Source of the DNA: Tolypeutes matacus
Taxonomy: Eukaryota; Chordata; Mammalia; Cingulata; Chlamyphoridae
DNA length: 64,000 nucleotides
Direction of reading: 5' to 3'
Assembly (NCBI GenBank): GCA_026826555.1
Contig: JAKSZT010053764.1
Span: 36,693,907-36,757,906, forward strand
The notes under the pieces were generated by a model. It was not told the origin of the DNA. It was given only the letters and a program-made list of their open reading frames with translations, and searched no databases. A program made the position numbers and the translations under genes. This document shows, piece by piece, positions 1 to 11,404 of this stretch. Numbering within the stretch: the stretch's first letter is position 1; every line of letters begins with the position of its first letter.

Positions 1-2234
1 TCCAGGGAGCAAAGTTGATTCCCAGTGATAACGTTCCAGGGTTCCATGAGTGAACAATTCAGTTGCATCCAGAGGATTTTGATAAAGATCAGAGCTGAGG
101 CCCTGGCATCATAAACTTTCCATCAGGGCCAAATCCCAAAGTTGAAAGGAGGAAAGAGGGCCTCTGTGCTTCTTTCTGAAGCACGTGGAAGCCTTACTCT
201 GGGTTGGTGTTTGAGATATATATTGCCTCCCTCTGTGTACTATTTAATTTTCTATCCTCATATTCAACATGAGGAGGGACTCGAGAAGGTTAAGTGAAGA
301 AGATTAACCCACACACAATACGCATTACCCGTTGCCCTTTACTGATTTCAAATTAAGTATATAATTAGTAAAAAAGGAAATCCATGCCTTCTGGTGATGA
401 AAAATTAGAAAATCAATAGGTGGTTGCCTCTGCGGAGACTCAGGGGAATTTTGGGTCGTCAGCTGGGGCTGCCAGTTATAATATCTGAAATGGCAACACG
501 TGCATCTTCTTGAGGCCTCAAAGCACTGAGGAAATGCCCCACTTCTGCTCTGGCTGGCTCTGAAAGATTTGCAAAAAAAAAATAAGAAGATGAAATTGAT
601 CCATGAAAATGTAGGCAACAAGGTAGGGAAAGTGAAACTGCTTGAAGGACTGCCAAGAAGCTTGGAAAACAAAAGAGTTGTATGAGTTTTTAAGGAATAT
701 TAAAATCAAGATAAAATTGTTTTCTCTGATTTCCCACCACCACCACTAGGTAGATAGGACGCATGCCTTCCCCCGCCGACCACTTCATACATCAGGAAAG
801 CATGTTTAGGAAATGGTTATGTGGCTGCCCTCTTAGGTGTTGGAGGATATATAGCATTTTGTACCCTTAATTGTGTGCTGCCTTGATTTTACAGCCTGCT
901 TGCACAATTCAGCATTCTTTTAGTGCCGTTTGGGGATGGATACAGTTATTGATGTGCTCTGATTTCTGTGTTCATAAACTCCTGCATGTGGGGACTTAAT
1001 AAACCTTTTTGTGTAAATTTCTTCAGTGACACTATCCTTTTCTAAACACTGGTAACCCACAGCCAACTGAAGAAATAAACAGTTGGGTTCGTATATTTGT
1101 ATTCAGCATACTCCCCGACTAGTAAGGTGCTGCGTGGCATACAATTCCAGCGCTATATAAATAAACCATTGTTGTTTTCATTCGCTTAGGTTTATGAGCA
1201 GCAGAAGCCCAGCATTGTTTTGTTCCAGTCCAAGCCTCAATTATTGCTCTTTGAAAAATATACTATTTAATTAGCACCACTGGATATCCCCCCTCCATAT
1301 AGATTTAATGTCTCATGCAGCAATTAGTATTTTGGAATTGTGTTATAATTTGTGCTATGCAACATTCACCTCGACTGGAATCACAGGTGTCCTATTGAGG
1401 CATTTTTAACCTGGTCTCTTTAAAGTTAAATGTAACTGGTTTCCTTTCAAAAAGACTAGCAGGAAAGGGGCTCCTACCTCAGATCTGGCTGAGTGTTTTA
1501 AAATGCGGCAGGGGGTGGGGGTGGTGGTTGCTGGGCTTGGATTCTATTCTTGGACCACGCTGTGTGAACTCTCTGAGACTTGATGGCACTTCTTGTACAA
1601 AAGTATTATTATATGGTTGTTGTGAGGGTTGAATGTAATCAACTTTGTTACTAGGTTGATTCATACCACACCTGAAGATTCCTAGATTGATCCAGGAAGG
1701 TTTTTTGATCCTTACATGTGTACTCCCATCAGTCATTCCATTCCCCTTCTCACAAAGACCTGTGTTGTTTGTCCTTGTCTGATCCATCTACCACCATTTT
1801 CCCTCTCTTCTCCCTCACTACCTCCACACATAGACAGGAAGCTTGCTAAGGCCAGAGCTTCACAGCTTGAGCTAGTCATAGATATTGTTCACCAGATATG
1901 TCCACTTATTTGCCCCTGTGGGCACATACATGGTGGGTTTGCGCTTCCTGACTCACTTGTGTGGAGTTGGCCATTTGACCATTTGAACAATGACTTGTCA
2001 AGAGAAGTAATGGGTATTATTTTCAGGACAGGGCATTTGCTTGCTGGTTTGGGACCCTAAAAGCTCTTTTTCCCTCAGCAAGTGGCAGTATTCAAAAGGA
2101 CAAGTCTTCTACTTGTGCACTTAGAGTTCTGAAGCTCACTGTTTACTAACAGTCCCAAGTTCTAGCTCAGCAGGAGAACAAATTAGGAAACTAAAGGGGA
2201 AAAAATTGGTTACAAAGAGGATCACATAACATTT
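1..2234. other. No gene recognised; single-copy AT-rich DNA
   Basis: I see no exon, RNA gene or well-preserved repeat here. Short open frames on both strands (for example 325-672 minus and 1716-2060 plus) have low-complexity or mixed compositions and match no family I know. A stretch near 1595-1650 vaguely resembles the MIR tail but is too short to call. Confidence 0.5.
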
Positions 2235-2247
2235 TAATTGCTATATC

Positions 2248-2603
2248 TTTTTTTTTTTTTTAAGAAGCTTTAGATCACATAAATGTTACATCGAAAATAT
2301 AGGGGATTCCCATATACCCCACCACCTCCTCCTCCCCCACTTTTCCCCATTAACAACATCTTTCATTAGTGTGGTACAATTATTACAATTGATGAACAAA
2401 CATTGAAGCATTGCTACTAAACATGGTTTACACTTTATACCGCACAATTTTATAGGTTTTGACAAAATGTATAATGGCCTGTTTCCATCATTGCACTGTC
2501 ATGCAGAACAAATCCAATGTCCCCAAAATGCCCCCATGTTACTCTTATTCTTCCCTCTCCCTCCTCTCACAACTTCTGGTGACCACTGCCTTTATATCAA
2601 TAC
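2248..2603 (-). mobile_element. L1 3' UTR fragment, 5'-truncated, with degenerate target-site duplication
   Basis: The segment opens with a T-run (antisense poly-A) and then matches, in reverse complement, the end of the sense L1 3' UTR at about 55.29-55.67 kb. Shared landmarks include GACAAAATGTATAATGGCC against GGCCACTATACATTTTGTC, and CCCCAAAATGCCCC against GGGGCATTTTGGGG. Flanks read TAATTGCTATATC (2235-2247) and TAACTGCTCTATC (2604-2616), 11 of 13 identical, which fits an aged duplication from one L1 insertion. It is a dead tail with no coding capacity. Confidence 0.8.
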
Positions 2604-2627
2604 TAACTGCTCTATCTTATTTCCCAC

Positions 2628-3149
2628 TGAGGCAGGTTAGTATAGTGAAAAGAGGGGAGGTGCCTTCAGGCCTGGGAGACAATATGGCCAGCAGACCACA
2701 TGGCAATAAGACCCCACCCGGAAACCTCACAAGGGAAAGGCTGCTGGAAAGATCCCGTGAAAGCTGGCCATTAGATCCTGTTTGGAACTCTTTTCCAGAG
2801 TCAAGGAGAAGTCCTAAATAACTCCAGACAGGTCTCTCCATTGGTCCCCCTGAGAGCTAACAGGCTGGGATCATAAGGTAACCAATTGGAACACAAACAG
2901 CTGGAGCCCTACCTAACGTTATGAAGGGGGTGGAGTAAAAGTCTTAAAAGGACTAACCTGGGGCCCCCACACGCAGGTCTCCCCATACACCACACCCGCA
3001 GTCTATGTCTCAGATTGCAAACTGTTTTCCTTTTCTTGTTTCTTAATAAACTCTTTACTCCCTTGCCTACCCTATGGCGTGTCCTTAAATTCTTTTATGT
3101 GACATAAGCTGAGAACCTAGAAACCAGAACCCAGAGTCTTCCACCAGTA
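2628..3149 (+). mobile_element. Solo LTR of an endogenous retrovirus, class I-like
   Basis: The element begins TGAGGCAGGTTAG, carries an AT-rich TATA-like region in CTTAAAAGG and a polyadenylation signal in TTAATAAACTC, and runs on into a U5-like stretch. Its start matches three further LTRs at 7132, 8353 and 9326, all on the same strand. The four bases before it (CCAC) recur at 3150-3153, consistent with a 4-base duplication, although CCAC also occurs at 3141 so the exact end is uncertain. No gag, pol or env sequence flanks it, so it is a solo LTR. Confidence 0.7.
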
Positions 3150-3153
3150 CCAC

Positions 3154-3959
3154 TTCCCCCACGTTTTAAAGCTCCAACATTGGTTTTAGGAAAATAAACC
3201 CAAGAATATCTGGGAAATAGTCAAACTTATGAATTTCAACAGGAGAGTGAGGAAGAAGAGGAAAGCATCAAGGAGACCAGCTGGCGATGGTATATCAGTT
3301 AAATACATCCCTGATGAGATTTCCGAGAGCAGAAGCTGGTCCGCCATAAAACAAAGACAGTGCTTCTTTATGAGTGACTGTTCTGATTAGACCCAGGGTA
3401 TTTTTCAAAATCTTTTGAAGAAGCTTCAAGAGGAAGGGAAAAAAGTTCTTAGAAAATTCAGTCACATTGAATCAGAAAATATTCTGGGATAGAACTAAAG
3501 ATGGTTTTGATGCTACCCAGAAAGGTAGTTGGTAATAAAGTATTAAGCAGAAAAACCAGTCCCAGACCCTAAATGGTAGAAGATTAGGTTGGTTCAACTA
3601 AAGTATTTCATTACTATAATAGGAAATTATAACTTTCAGTCTGCTTTTTAAAATAGCAGCTCTCTCTTTCTCTGTGTGGGTGTGCATGTGCATTAATACA
3701 TACATATATATGCATATATGTATACATACCCACACATATCTGTGTGATTTGTAAAATCTTTTCAATTAGATTAACTATTTAAAAGAATTGCTCTTCCAGT
3801 TCTATGAATAACATATTTAACCAGAAAGACTTTCTGGAAATGAATTAGGATATATAAAAGAAGACTTGGTTTGTAAGCTTTGTCCATGGAAGGATATTTG
3901 GGACCCAACACCCAAGGGGAACACAATAGTCATTTATTGACCGAAAAACTGAATTTAAG
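3154..3959. other. No gene recognised
   Basis: Unique-looking DNA with an alternating purine-pyrimidine, AT-rich patch (about 3695-3745, CATATATATGCATATATGTA-type). No coding or RNA signal seen. Confidence 0.5.
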
Positions 3960-3966
3960 AAGTTAT

Positions 3967-4364
3967 AAAGGGGGAAGCGGGTGTGGCTCAAGCAACTGGG
4001 CTCCTGTCTACCATATAGGAGGTTCAGGGTTCGATTCCCAGGGCCTCCTGGTGAAGGCAAGCTGGCCCTCACAGGAGTGCTGGCCCTCACAAGAGTGCTG
4101 GCCCGTGCAGGAAAGCTGGTGCAGCAAGATGAGGCAACAAAAAAGAGACACAGAAGAGAGACAATAAGAGACGCAGCAGACCATGGAGCTGAGGTGGCAC
4201 AAGAGACTGAGCACCTTTCTCCACTCTGGAAGGTCCCAGGGTCAGTTCCCAGTGCTGCCTAAAGAGAAAACAAGCAGACACAGAAGAACAGACCACAAAT
4301 GGACACAGAGAGTAGACAATGAGGGGGGAAGGGAAGATAAATAAATAAATGAATCTTTTTTAAA
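3967..4364 (+). mobile_element. Two-unit tRNA-derived SINE (armadillo DAS type)
   Basis: The first tRNA-like unit begins GGGGAAGCGGGTGTGGCTCA (A-box region) and has a B box in GGTTCGATTCC. Tandem GCTGGCC repeats follow, then a second degenerate tRNA-like unit (GCTGAGGTGGCACAAGAGAC, then CAGTTCCCAGTGCTGCC), a CAGACA/GACAC-rich tail, (ATAA)n and a terminal TCTTTTT. This is the full layout I know for armadillo DAS-SINEs, which are mobilised by L1. Short duplicates AAGTTAT flank it at 3960-3966 and 4365-4371. Any open frames across it are incidental. Confidence 0.88.
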
Positions 4365-4371
4365 AAGTTAT

Positions 4372-7127
4372 GGAGGGAAGGAGTAGTTATTAGCTGTATA
4401 TACTGTGAGGGGCTTCCTTGGCTGCAGGAACCTGTTTGCTATTGTCATTGTCTCCTAGTAAAAACCTATTGTCATAATTTCTAGATTAAAAAGGAAAACT
4501 CTACACCAGAAAATATATAGATTGAAGGGAAAATCATGGGTTCAAAAATAAATAATGTGCAGCAATAAAACCCAAAGGTATGATTTCTGATGCCCTCCAC
4601 TATATTCTTTGCTCTTTTCCTCCCCTGCTTTCCGTGTACACTAACCAGCTATTTAACTCACTGAATTTGACTATGTATCTATAAAGTAAAGTCGATGACT
4701 CCCCTTCACCTCCACCCCAGCCACATGATAGAAATGTCAGGAGGTGGAATTAGAGGGAACAGGCCTCAGAATTCAGAGATTGAGCAAGCTGAGTCTACAC
4801 TTTTGTGTAGATTCCAAGCAAAACCTGTCCACTGGACTCTTGGATAGAGTGTTAATGGTTACAAAGCCACATCACACATAAAATATTAGGGGGACAACTT
4901 GCAGAAGAGGCAAAGAAAGAGCCTTATAGAAATGGCAGAAGACTCCTCGCTCCACCTATTTAAGTGCAAAACAAGGTACTTCTGCTGTAAAAGAACAATA
5001 ATATGGGCCCAGTATCATCTCTGCAAAAATGTACTAATGGGACTTAATTTGTAAGTAACAGAATGGAGGAGGTTATTGCCAAGGAACAAAAAATAAGGTG
5101 CCCCTGGCATTCTTCTTATAGGGAGGTCACCCTGGGTTATGGACTGGGTAAAGTCAGAATGGGAATCGGAAGATCTGGGTTCCATCATGGACCTGGGAAG
5201 GAAACTAATATTCTAGTAGACACAGGTAGGACCAAGAACATTTCAGGCAGAATGGACAGAATGATAAAAGGCAACGAAGCATGCACTGCCTTTGCAGTAT
5301 GTTGAAAGTGGTGGGTGAAAAATCAGTTCACTTGGAACTCATGTGCCATCTAAGAAAGGAAAAGGCAGAGATAAGGCTAGAGGGGCAGGTTGGGGCTTAC
5401 TGTGGATGATGCCGATGCTGAGTGATTCATTTATTCTTAATTGGTAGAAAAAGAAAATCCATTAACAGTTCTCCCTGACAAATTCTTAGTCCTTTTGCCA
5501 AAACTTAGTCTGTGAATAATATACTGAGATCTATCTATGGTTTTATCTACATCATTACCTTGAACTACTCTCAGCTAAAAGTGTGAAATTTAGAATTAAC
5601 CAAGGGTAATGTGTGATGGATGTATCCTGAGCTGTGAAAATAAATCCATGGAATATTATCACATCACATATAAAATTTTAAAAATGGATTAATTTTCATT
5701 ACAGATGAATGTGTGTTATGGAATTACTTCTCATCTGAATTCTCCAAGTCATTTCAATATAACAGAAACTAATTGACCGAAGTTGACTATAAGGGCATAA
5801 ATTGGTGTGGGAGGAGCAATGTCACAAGTGTGTCATCTCTTCTTTTCTACCCCCATGTAAGAAGAGACCATTACATTGTTAAATGAATGAAAAAGAAAGA
5901 ATGAATGACATTTCCAGGAAGACAAATCAAACGGTTTTTAAATATATTCTAAGATGCATGATGCTTGTAAGGCTCTCAAAATAGAGTTCTTCAAATCAAA
6001 GGTAGGAGGGTGAATCCTAAAGCTGCTTAGAGCGCTGATGCCCTCATGTGGGAAAAAAAAACATTTAACACAAATCTCAGTCTTTAAGAAGTAAGAGACA
6101 TCTGGGGAAATTCTACATGACAACACCACAGAAGAAAAAGAGTGGTTCATAAAATCAACATACACTTAACATTTTCTTTTTCCCCTAATGTCCTCTGGGC
6201 ATCTTTGTTTAGGATTAGAGACTATTGGAAATCAATTGAAAATGCATGGAGTGGCAATAAGTCTTTTTTTTTCCTTTCTTGATAATTTCCAGTTAATATA
6301 AAAATATATGATACTAAAGCTTTTGGAAATTAGTAGTAAATGTTATCTTGAGCTGCTCTATTCATTATACCTCTCGAATGTTATCAGTTCCAAAAAGTTG
6401 ATTTATGGATGTAGGATTGTATGTAAACACAAAAAATTACAAACCTCAAGCTACACCAAATTTCTATAGCCTAATAACCCAAGAGAAAACCCACTTGTAA
6501 TTAAATTAAGAAAATTCATCTTAAAATTCAAGTTTTCCTCTTCAATGTATAAAAGTACCACACCGATTTGCCTCATTGAGATATGGCCTGGGAGAGAAGG
6601 GAAGAGAACAAGGGAGCCAGAAAGACAGTGGCTGGAGGAGTTAGAAGAAACCCGAAATTTTCTTGTCACCATATTTTGTTATAGATAGTCTCACTTAGCA
6701 ATAATCCCCAGAATGTCACACTGACTTTGCAAGAAGGTGCTATCTCCCCAGGCCTGCCCTCACAGACTGCCAAAGTAACTTAGACATAAGTGTCACCCTA
6801 TTTGCAGCCACTACAAGGAATACATCAGTGTTGTTTTGATCACTGGGTTGTTCTAAGGTCACTTATTGAACTGCGAGATATCGGAGCTGTCAGCTTGCCT
6901 TTCCTGGATCCCTCTCCCAACTTTACAATCTCCCTTTCTACCCTCTTTCTTTTACCTATTCCCCTTGCCATGTAAAGCATGCTACCCCTCAATGATACAC
7001 TGGTGTAGGGAGGGTTTCATATCATAGTGCAATCACTGGTCTATTAGAAAAAGATACCAGTGGCCTTGTGTTAAGAAGGATTCTGAGGCTGTGCCCAGGC
7101 TTATTTCGGAAAATGTTTTGAAATGTA
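4372..7127. other. No gene recognised; mostly unique DNA
   Basis: About 2.7 kb in which I recognise neither exons nor a clear repeat. Open frames such as 5063-5305 plus, 5938-6165 minus and 6451-6672 minus show no family motif, no splice or promoter context and no consistent codon bias, so I do not call them genes. Confidence 0.45.
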
Positions 7128-7131
7128 CTGA

Positions 7132-7520
7132 TGAAGCAGGCTAGACAGGGAATCAATAGATGGATCTGGAATCTGGCAAGAGGTCCACCTGGACCCCCAA
7201 GATCGCTGCTGGAAGGCTTTCACAGATTCTGCCATTCGGAATGAGATTTCCTCTGGAAGCCAGGAGAAGCCCCGGATAGTCTACAGGGGCCTTATCATCA
7301 GGCCCTCCTGGGAGATTGTTGGGTGGGGTAATCAATCAAAACAGCAAACAGCTGGGACTCCTCCCATGCCATTAGCAAAGGGGCGGAATAATTAATGGTT
7401 TAAAAAGCAAGCACAGAGGCCGAATCTCTCTCTTGCCTTTGTACCCCTATTCTGGCCTTCTTCGCCCCCACTTGGATCACTACACAACCTAGTCAAGAAC
7501 CTAGACAAAATTCAGTTACA
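7132..7520 (+). mobile_element. Solo LTR, same family as 9326-9941
   Basis: It starts TGAAGCAGGCTAG and ends TTCAGTTACA, so it has the TG...CA termini of an LTR. The four bases CTGA lie immediately before (7128-7131) and after (7521-7524), as expected for a gammaretrovirus-like integration. Internally it shares GGGAATCAATAGATGGATCT, GGAATAATTAATGGTTTAAA (TATA-like) and CAAGAACCTAGACAAAA with the LTR at 9326, but lacks roughly 170 bases of that copy's 3' half. No proviral genes adjoin it. Confidence 0.78.
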
Positions 7521-7954
7521 CTGAGACTGATCAATAATGTCTTTGATGAGTGTATGTGTATGTGGCTATGCCATGGGGTAGATCATGGGAAGGCCAATGT
7601 CCGCAGTAATGTGACTTAGACTTCATTCCTCTTCTCTTGTGAATTTAAGTCTAATATTCATGCCAGGCTCACTGAATTCCTCATCATTCGCTCACAGAGC
7701 CTCCTGCTTCCTAGTATGTTCTCTCCCCATTCTTCAACTGATTAACTCTATTTGTTCTTCAGGACCAAAATATCTTACCCAGTCCCTACCTCAGACTGTG
7801 TTGATTATTCTTTCCTCTATGGTATCATAGCACCATCTTTATATAAGTCTATTTTTAGGCTATCATATACAGAATTATAACTATCGACATGCTGGAACTA
7901 TTTAGCTACTAGTTGAAGAAGGGATCTGCATCATATTCAAGTTTTTTTTTTTTT

Positions 7955-7993
7955 CTTTGTGCGTATTATGCTTGTTGCATAATATGCACAAAG
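7955..7993. repeat. Short inverted repeat: 17-base stem, 5-base loop
   Basis: The arms CTTTGTGCGTATTATGC (7955-7971) and GCATAATATGCACAAAG (7977-7993) are inverted copies apart from one G/T position, which would still pair as G-U in RNA. The loop is TTGTT. A T13 run lies directly upstream. The stem does not extend outwards, so it is shorter than a typical pre-microRNA. Function unknown. Confidence 0.75.
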
Positions 7994-8352
7994 TCTTCTA
8001 GGAAGAGAAGAACAGAAAAAATGTAAAGAATAGTTGTGAGCTCTTTCTCAAAAGCACATACTACTTTGCTTGGTATCTGAGGAACTAAAGTTTCACTTCT
8101 TTATGAAAGAGATTTCAAGCATCAAAGAGAAGGTGAGTAGCTTCACAAAAACTTCTTTTTTGGGTTCCACGTGATCCAATCACTGTTCTTCAGCAAAAGA
8201 ACTTCAGCAAGACTCAGTCTTTCATTTTTACTTTTCCTTGAAATTTTGATGAGCCTTTTGTGTTGGCAGGAAGTTTTTTATATATGTCACATTTGCCTGT
8301 TGGTAGATCCGTTCCCTACCATCTCCTGCTCTAGTTGAAATTCCAGAGGGCT

Positions 8353-8820
8353 TGAGACAGTTTAGTATAGTGAAAGCGGGAAGGTGGCCGGCCTAGCAGA
8401 CAACATGGCCGACAGACAACATGGCTGCGAGAACTGCAGAGACCTTGAACTCGACCTTGAGGTCCCAGTTGGGGTTCTTTCCGGGGTCAAGTGAAGGACC
8501 TAGATATTCTAAACAGGTCTCACCATTGGCCCGCACATTTGGTGGGGTAACAAATAACAACTGGGGCCCCTCCCCTTAGCATTAGCAAAGGGAGGAATAA
8601 TTAATAGTTTAAAAGGTAACTACACAAGGCAGAGCTAGCTCTCTCTGCCTAGAGGAGCCCGTACCAAATCTTGGTGTGTATTTCTGACCTTCTCTCCCAT
8701 TTATCAGCAAGCTCTGTTCTTTCCCACCATTTACCAACAAGTTCTTTTTACTGGTCTAACTAAACTGGTTTGTTCTTAAATTCTGGTTTTATGCCAAGAA
8801 CCTTGAAGAATCTAACATTT
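8353..8820 (+). mobile_element. Solo LTR related to those at 2628, 7132 and 9326
   Basis: The start TGAGACAGTTTAGTATAGTG parallels TGAGGCAGGTTAGTATAGTG at 2628. It also has ATTAGCAAAGG, GGAATAATTAATAGTTTAAA (TATA-like) and a CCAAGAACC stretch near the end, all shared with the neighbouring LTRs. The 3' end is blurred: CTAACA at about 8817 could be the CA terminus, but I cannot pair a duplication with confidence. Confidence 0.68.
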
Positions 8821-9230
8821 CCCTGGCTTCAGGCTGATATCTACAACTCACATTTCCAGTTAGGTTAAGCCTGTGGGAGGTACTGGTGGGAGATAGCTTT
8901 CTCTCTCCCTCCTTCCTTCTCTGTCACCCTCCCTCTTGTTCTTTCTGTTTTGGGCAATGTATACAGCAATGGCTGGTCTCCATAGTCCCAGCTTCCTAAG
9001 AGCAGGGCCCATGTTATTTTAACTCTCCCTGGCTTAACTTGGACCCTGGACACTCACTTATTCTCTTTGTCCTTCCTTCTCTAGGGGTGATACAATTTGT
9101 TAATCTCCCCTGTGGGTTTTTTCATCAATTCTAACAATTCTGTAACTTGCTCCCCATTCTTAAGTTCATCTAATAAACCACTGTAGACTCTCTTTTCCTG
9201 ATATGACCCTGACTGATGCACTGTGCTAGA
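8821..9230 (+). mobile_element. Old, degenerate LTR-like mammalian repeat (family not assigned)
   Basis: The order of landmarks (CTGATATCTACAACTCA, a CTCTCTCCCT stretch, CTAATAAACC as a polyadenylation-like signal, and the end GACCCTGACTGATGCA) recalls a common eutherian repeat ending GACCCTGACTGATACA. I recognise the shape but cannot assign a family name from sequence alone. Confidence 0.42.
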
Positions 9231-9325
9231 GATGTTCATATTTTCTTCAAAATGTTGTATATCACCTTCAGATCAAGTGGGAACTTAGAGGATTCACCAC
9301 TCACTATGTGGAACATATCTTATAG

Positions 9326-9617
9326 TGAAGCACGCTACATAGGGAATCAATAGATGGATCTGGAACCTGGCAAGAAGTCCACATGGATATTGTTACCCCC
9401 AAGACAGCTGCTCGAAGACCCTAGTGAGAATCCCATCCTGAACAAGATTTCCTCTGGAAGCCAGGAGAAGCCCCAAATATTCTCCAGGGACATTATCATT
9501 GTGTCCTTCCAGGGGATTGATGGTTGAGATAATCAATCAAAACAGCAAACAGCTGAAACTCCTCCCACGCCATTAGCAAAAGGATGGAATAATTAATGGT
9601 TTAAAAAGCAAGCGCAA

Positions 9618-9664
<47 letters not shown>

Positions 9665-9941
9665 ACCTTCTATGCCCTACTCTCACCTTGTCCCCCCAAC
9701 ATGGATCAACATGCAAGTAAAACATGGGCATTTATAATTTATAATGGAAAATTGTAGTCTATAAATCAGCTCTTTTTATTACTCTTCAGTCCCTTCCTCT
9801 TACCTGGGACCTATGATCTGTTATTTTCTCCCATTTCTCTTCTCACCATTCCTTAATAATTTGCTGGCCTAACTAACCTGATGTGCTCTTGAAATTCATT
9901 TCTGCAGCATAGTCAAGAACCTAGACAAAAATCCGGTAACA
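9326..9941 (+). mobile_element. Solo LTR with an internal (TC)n expansion
   Basis: It starts TGAAGCACGCTAC and shares GGGAATCAATAGATGGATCT, AACAGCAAACAGCTG, the TTAATGGTTTAAAA box and AGTCAAGAACCTAGACAAAA with the LTR at 7132. Flanking ATAG (9322-9325) and ACAG (9942-9945) could be a 4-base duplication with one change. A pure (TC)n tract at 9621-9659 sits just after the TATA-like box, where transcription would start, so its growth would lengthen the R/U5 portion. No viral genes adjoin it. Confidence 0.72.
9621..9659. repeat. (TC)n microsatellite inside an LTR
   Basis: About 19 perfect TC units lie directly downstream of the LTR TATA-like box. The related LTR at 7132 has only a few CT units at this place, so the tract expanded after the copies separated. 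Confidence 0.95.
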
Positions 9942-9945
9942 ACAG

Positions 9946-10738
9946 GGCTACAGAAACTTAGCAAGAGGTATATCCAAGTGAGTAATACACTAAGATTCTC
10001 TCTGGTGTCTTTATTGGGCATTAGGTCAAGGGAAAAAAATTAAAGATGTAATTTGTGGTTAAGGAGTATAAAAACATGTCAGTATAAAATATATTTATTT
10101 CTTAAAAAATTCTCTAATGCTCTATGCCCAAGTTGGGGACCAGGGAAACAGTGAGAAAGGGTTGAAGAAAAAACTTACTTCATGCAGAAACTCTTAAAGG
10201 CCCCATCCTTCTGCTACAATGTTGAAGAACATTGGCTTATTACAATACAATTTGGACTAAATAGGGAAGGAACTTCAGAAATCATCACTTACCTTTCTTG
10301 CTTCGTTGCACAGTGCAGTGGTGCACGACACAATTTGAGGAAGGAAGTCTTTTATGTATTTTACATTTGCCTGCTTGCCCTCAGATCCCCCAGCACAGAC
10401 CCCTTCAATTGGGAGTGGGAGGGAAGCAGGGGCTCTTTCTGTGAAAAGGCTGCAAAATGGATGGAGAAAAAACCAACTTGGCAGTTAATACAGGAAAAGA
10501 GGAAAAAACCCATAGCAGACAGCCTCTGCTCTATTTTTTTACTCTCAACTTGATTTTTAGCTGAAGGGGCAGGGTCTAGAAAGAAATGTAATTTGCAGCT
10601 GCATACCAGGGGTGACTGTACGGCTCACACACAAAAGGAAAAGCTCAAAACCTTCAGGGCCTCATTCTAACTCAAACTATTACCAAGCATGCCAACCAAT
10701 TCAGGGGTAAAGGAACAAATGAAAATCAGAATGACAGA
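9946..10738. other. No gene recognised
   Basis: An open frame of 123 codons (10182-10553, plus) starts at an ATG, but I recognise no domain, signal peptide or family in it. It has no promoter or splice context that I can see. I treat it as chance. Confidence 0.45.
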
Positions 10739-10739
10739 A

Positions 10740-11400
10740 TTTTTTTTTTTTAAATAAAATTTCAACATCCCATTCCACAGGTTTTATTTCCTTAAATAAT
10801 AACATTATCATTATTTCTTACATATCTTCAGAGCATTTTTACCTTAAGATTTATTACCCATCATTACAGCAACACTTTTTCTCTTATATTTTTATAATAT
10901 TTTTGATCCTTCATTGATCTCATTTTTTTTTTTTCAGGCATACCAAACATACAAATGTTGAATGCCTGCATTTTGTTGGCCATATCTAGAATTTCCTCCC
11001 AAGTGTCTTATATTTGTTTATATTCTTCCTGCTTTTCTCTCAGATTCTCTTACGACTGCCCTCTCTTTTGCTGATTTAGATCTCTTCCATTTAGATCTTT
11101 CCTGTTTCTAGTTCATTTTTAAGTTCTATGACAATTATTTTTCTCTTTATGTTTTCTCCCCTCTTAGCTGTTTCGATTCTCTTTGTATCTCATTCTGCTG
11201 TGTTATCTATGGAATAGAACTCATGTTTTATTTTATATTCATGAGTAGGTATAGCTGTGATTTCGCTTATAGAATTTCTGAAGTGTTTTCTTTATCTGCC
11301 TCTCTCAGGTCTTTTTTTTCCCCCTGTAGCAAGTTTTATACAGTCTTTTGGTTACTATTTTTTGCTTAGCCACCTTTGAAGGAATCACCTTTTTGTTGAA
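10740..11400 (-). mobile_element. Probable old L1/HAL1-type fragment, antisense
   Basis: T-runs at 10740 and about 10922 are followed by pyrimidine-rich DNA whose reverse complement is rich in GAA/AAAGA codons, the look of an L1 ORF1 or spacer read backwards. Similarity is compositional rather than motif-level, so the call is tentative. It abuts a sense L1 ORF2 remnant at about 11405. Confidence 0.38.
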
Positions 11401-11404
11401 TCTG

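Noticed and set aside
325..672. 115-codon minus-strand frame
   Set aside because: Phe/Ser/Pro-rich, overlapping two other open frames on the same strand, with no family signal.
3590..3615. TTAGGTTGGTTCAACTAAAG, similar to a mariner/MADE1-type terminal repeat
   Set aside because: No matching inverted end or TA duplication within 200 bases, and MADE1 is known from primates.
3967..4050. Functional tRNA gene suggested by A and B boxes
   Set aside because: It is the head of a SINE: no proper anticodon or acceptor stem is kept, and the same head recurs at six other sites in the window.
7132..9941. A single provirus bounded by the LTRs at 7132 and 9326
   Set aside because: The DNA between is not retroviral, contains another LTR and an old repeat, and the 7132 LTR has its own flanking duplication.
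10182..10553. 123-codon frame with an ATG
   Set aside because: No family, signal peptide, promoter or splice context that I can recognise; length is within chance expectation for 64 kb.
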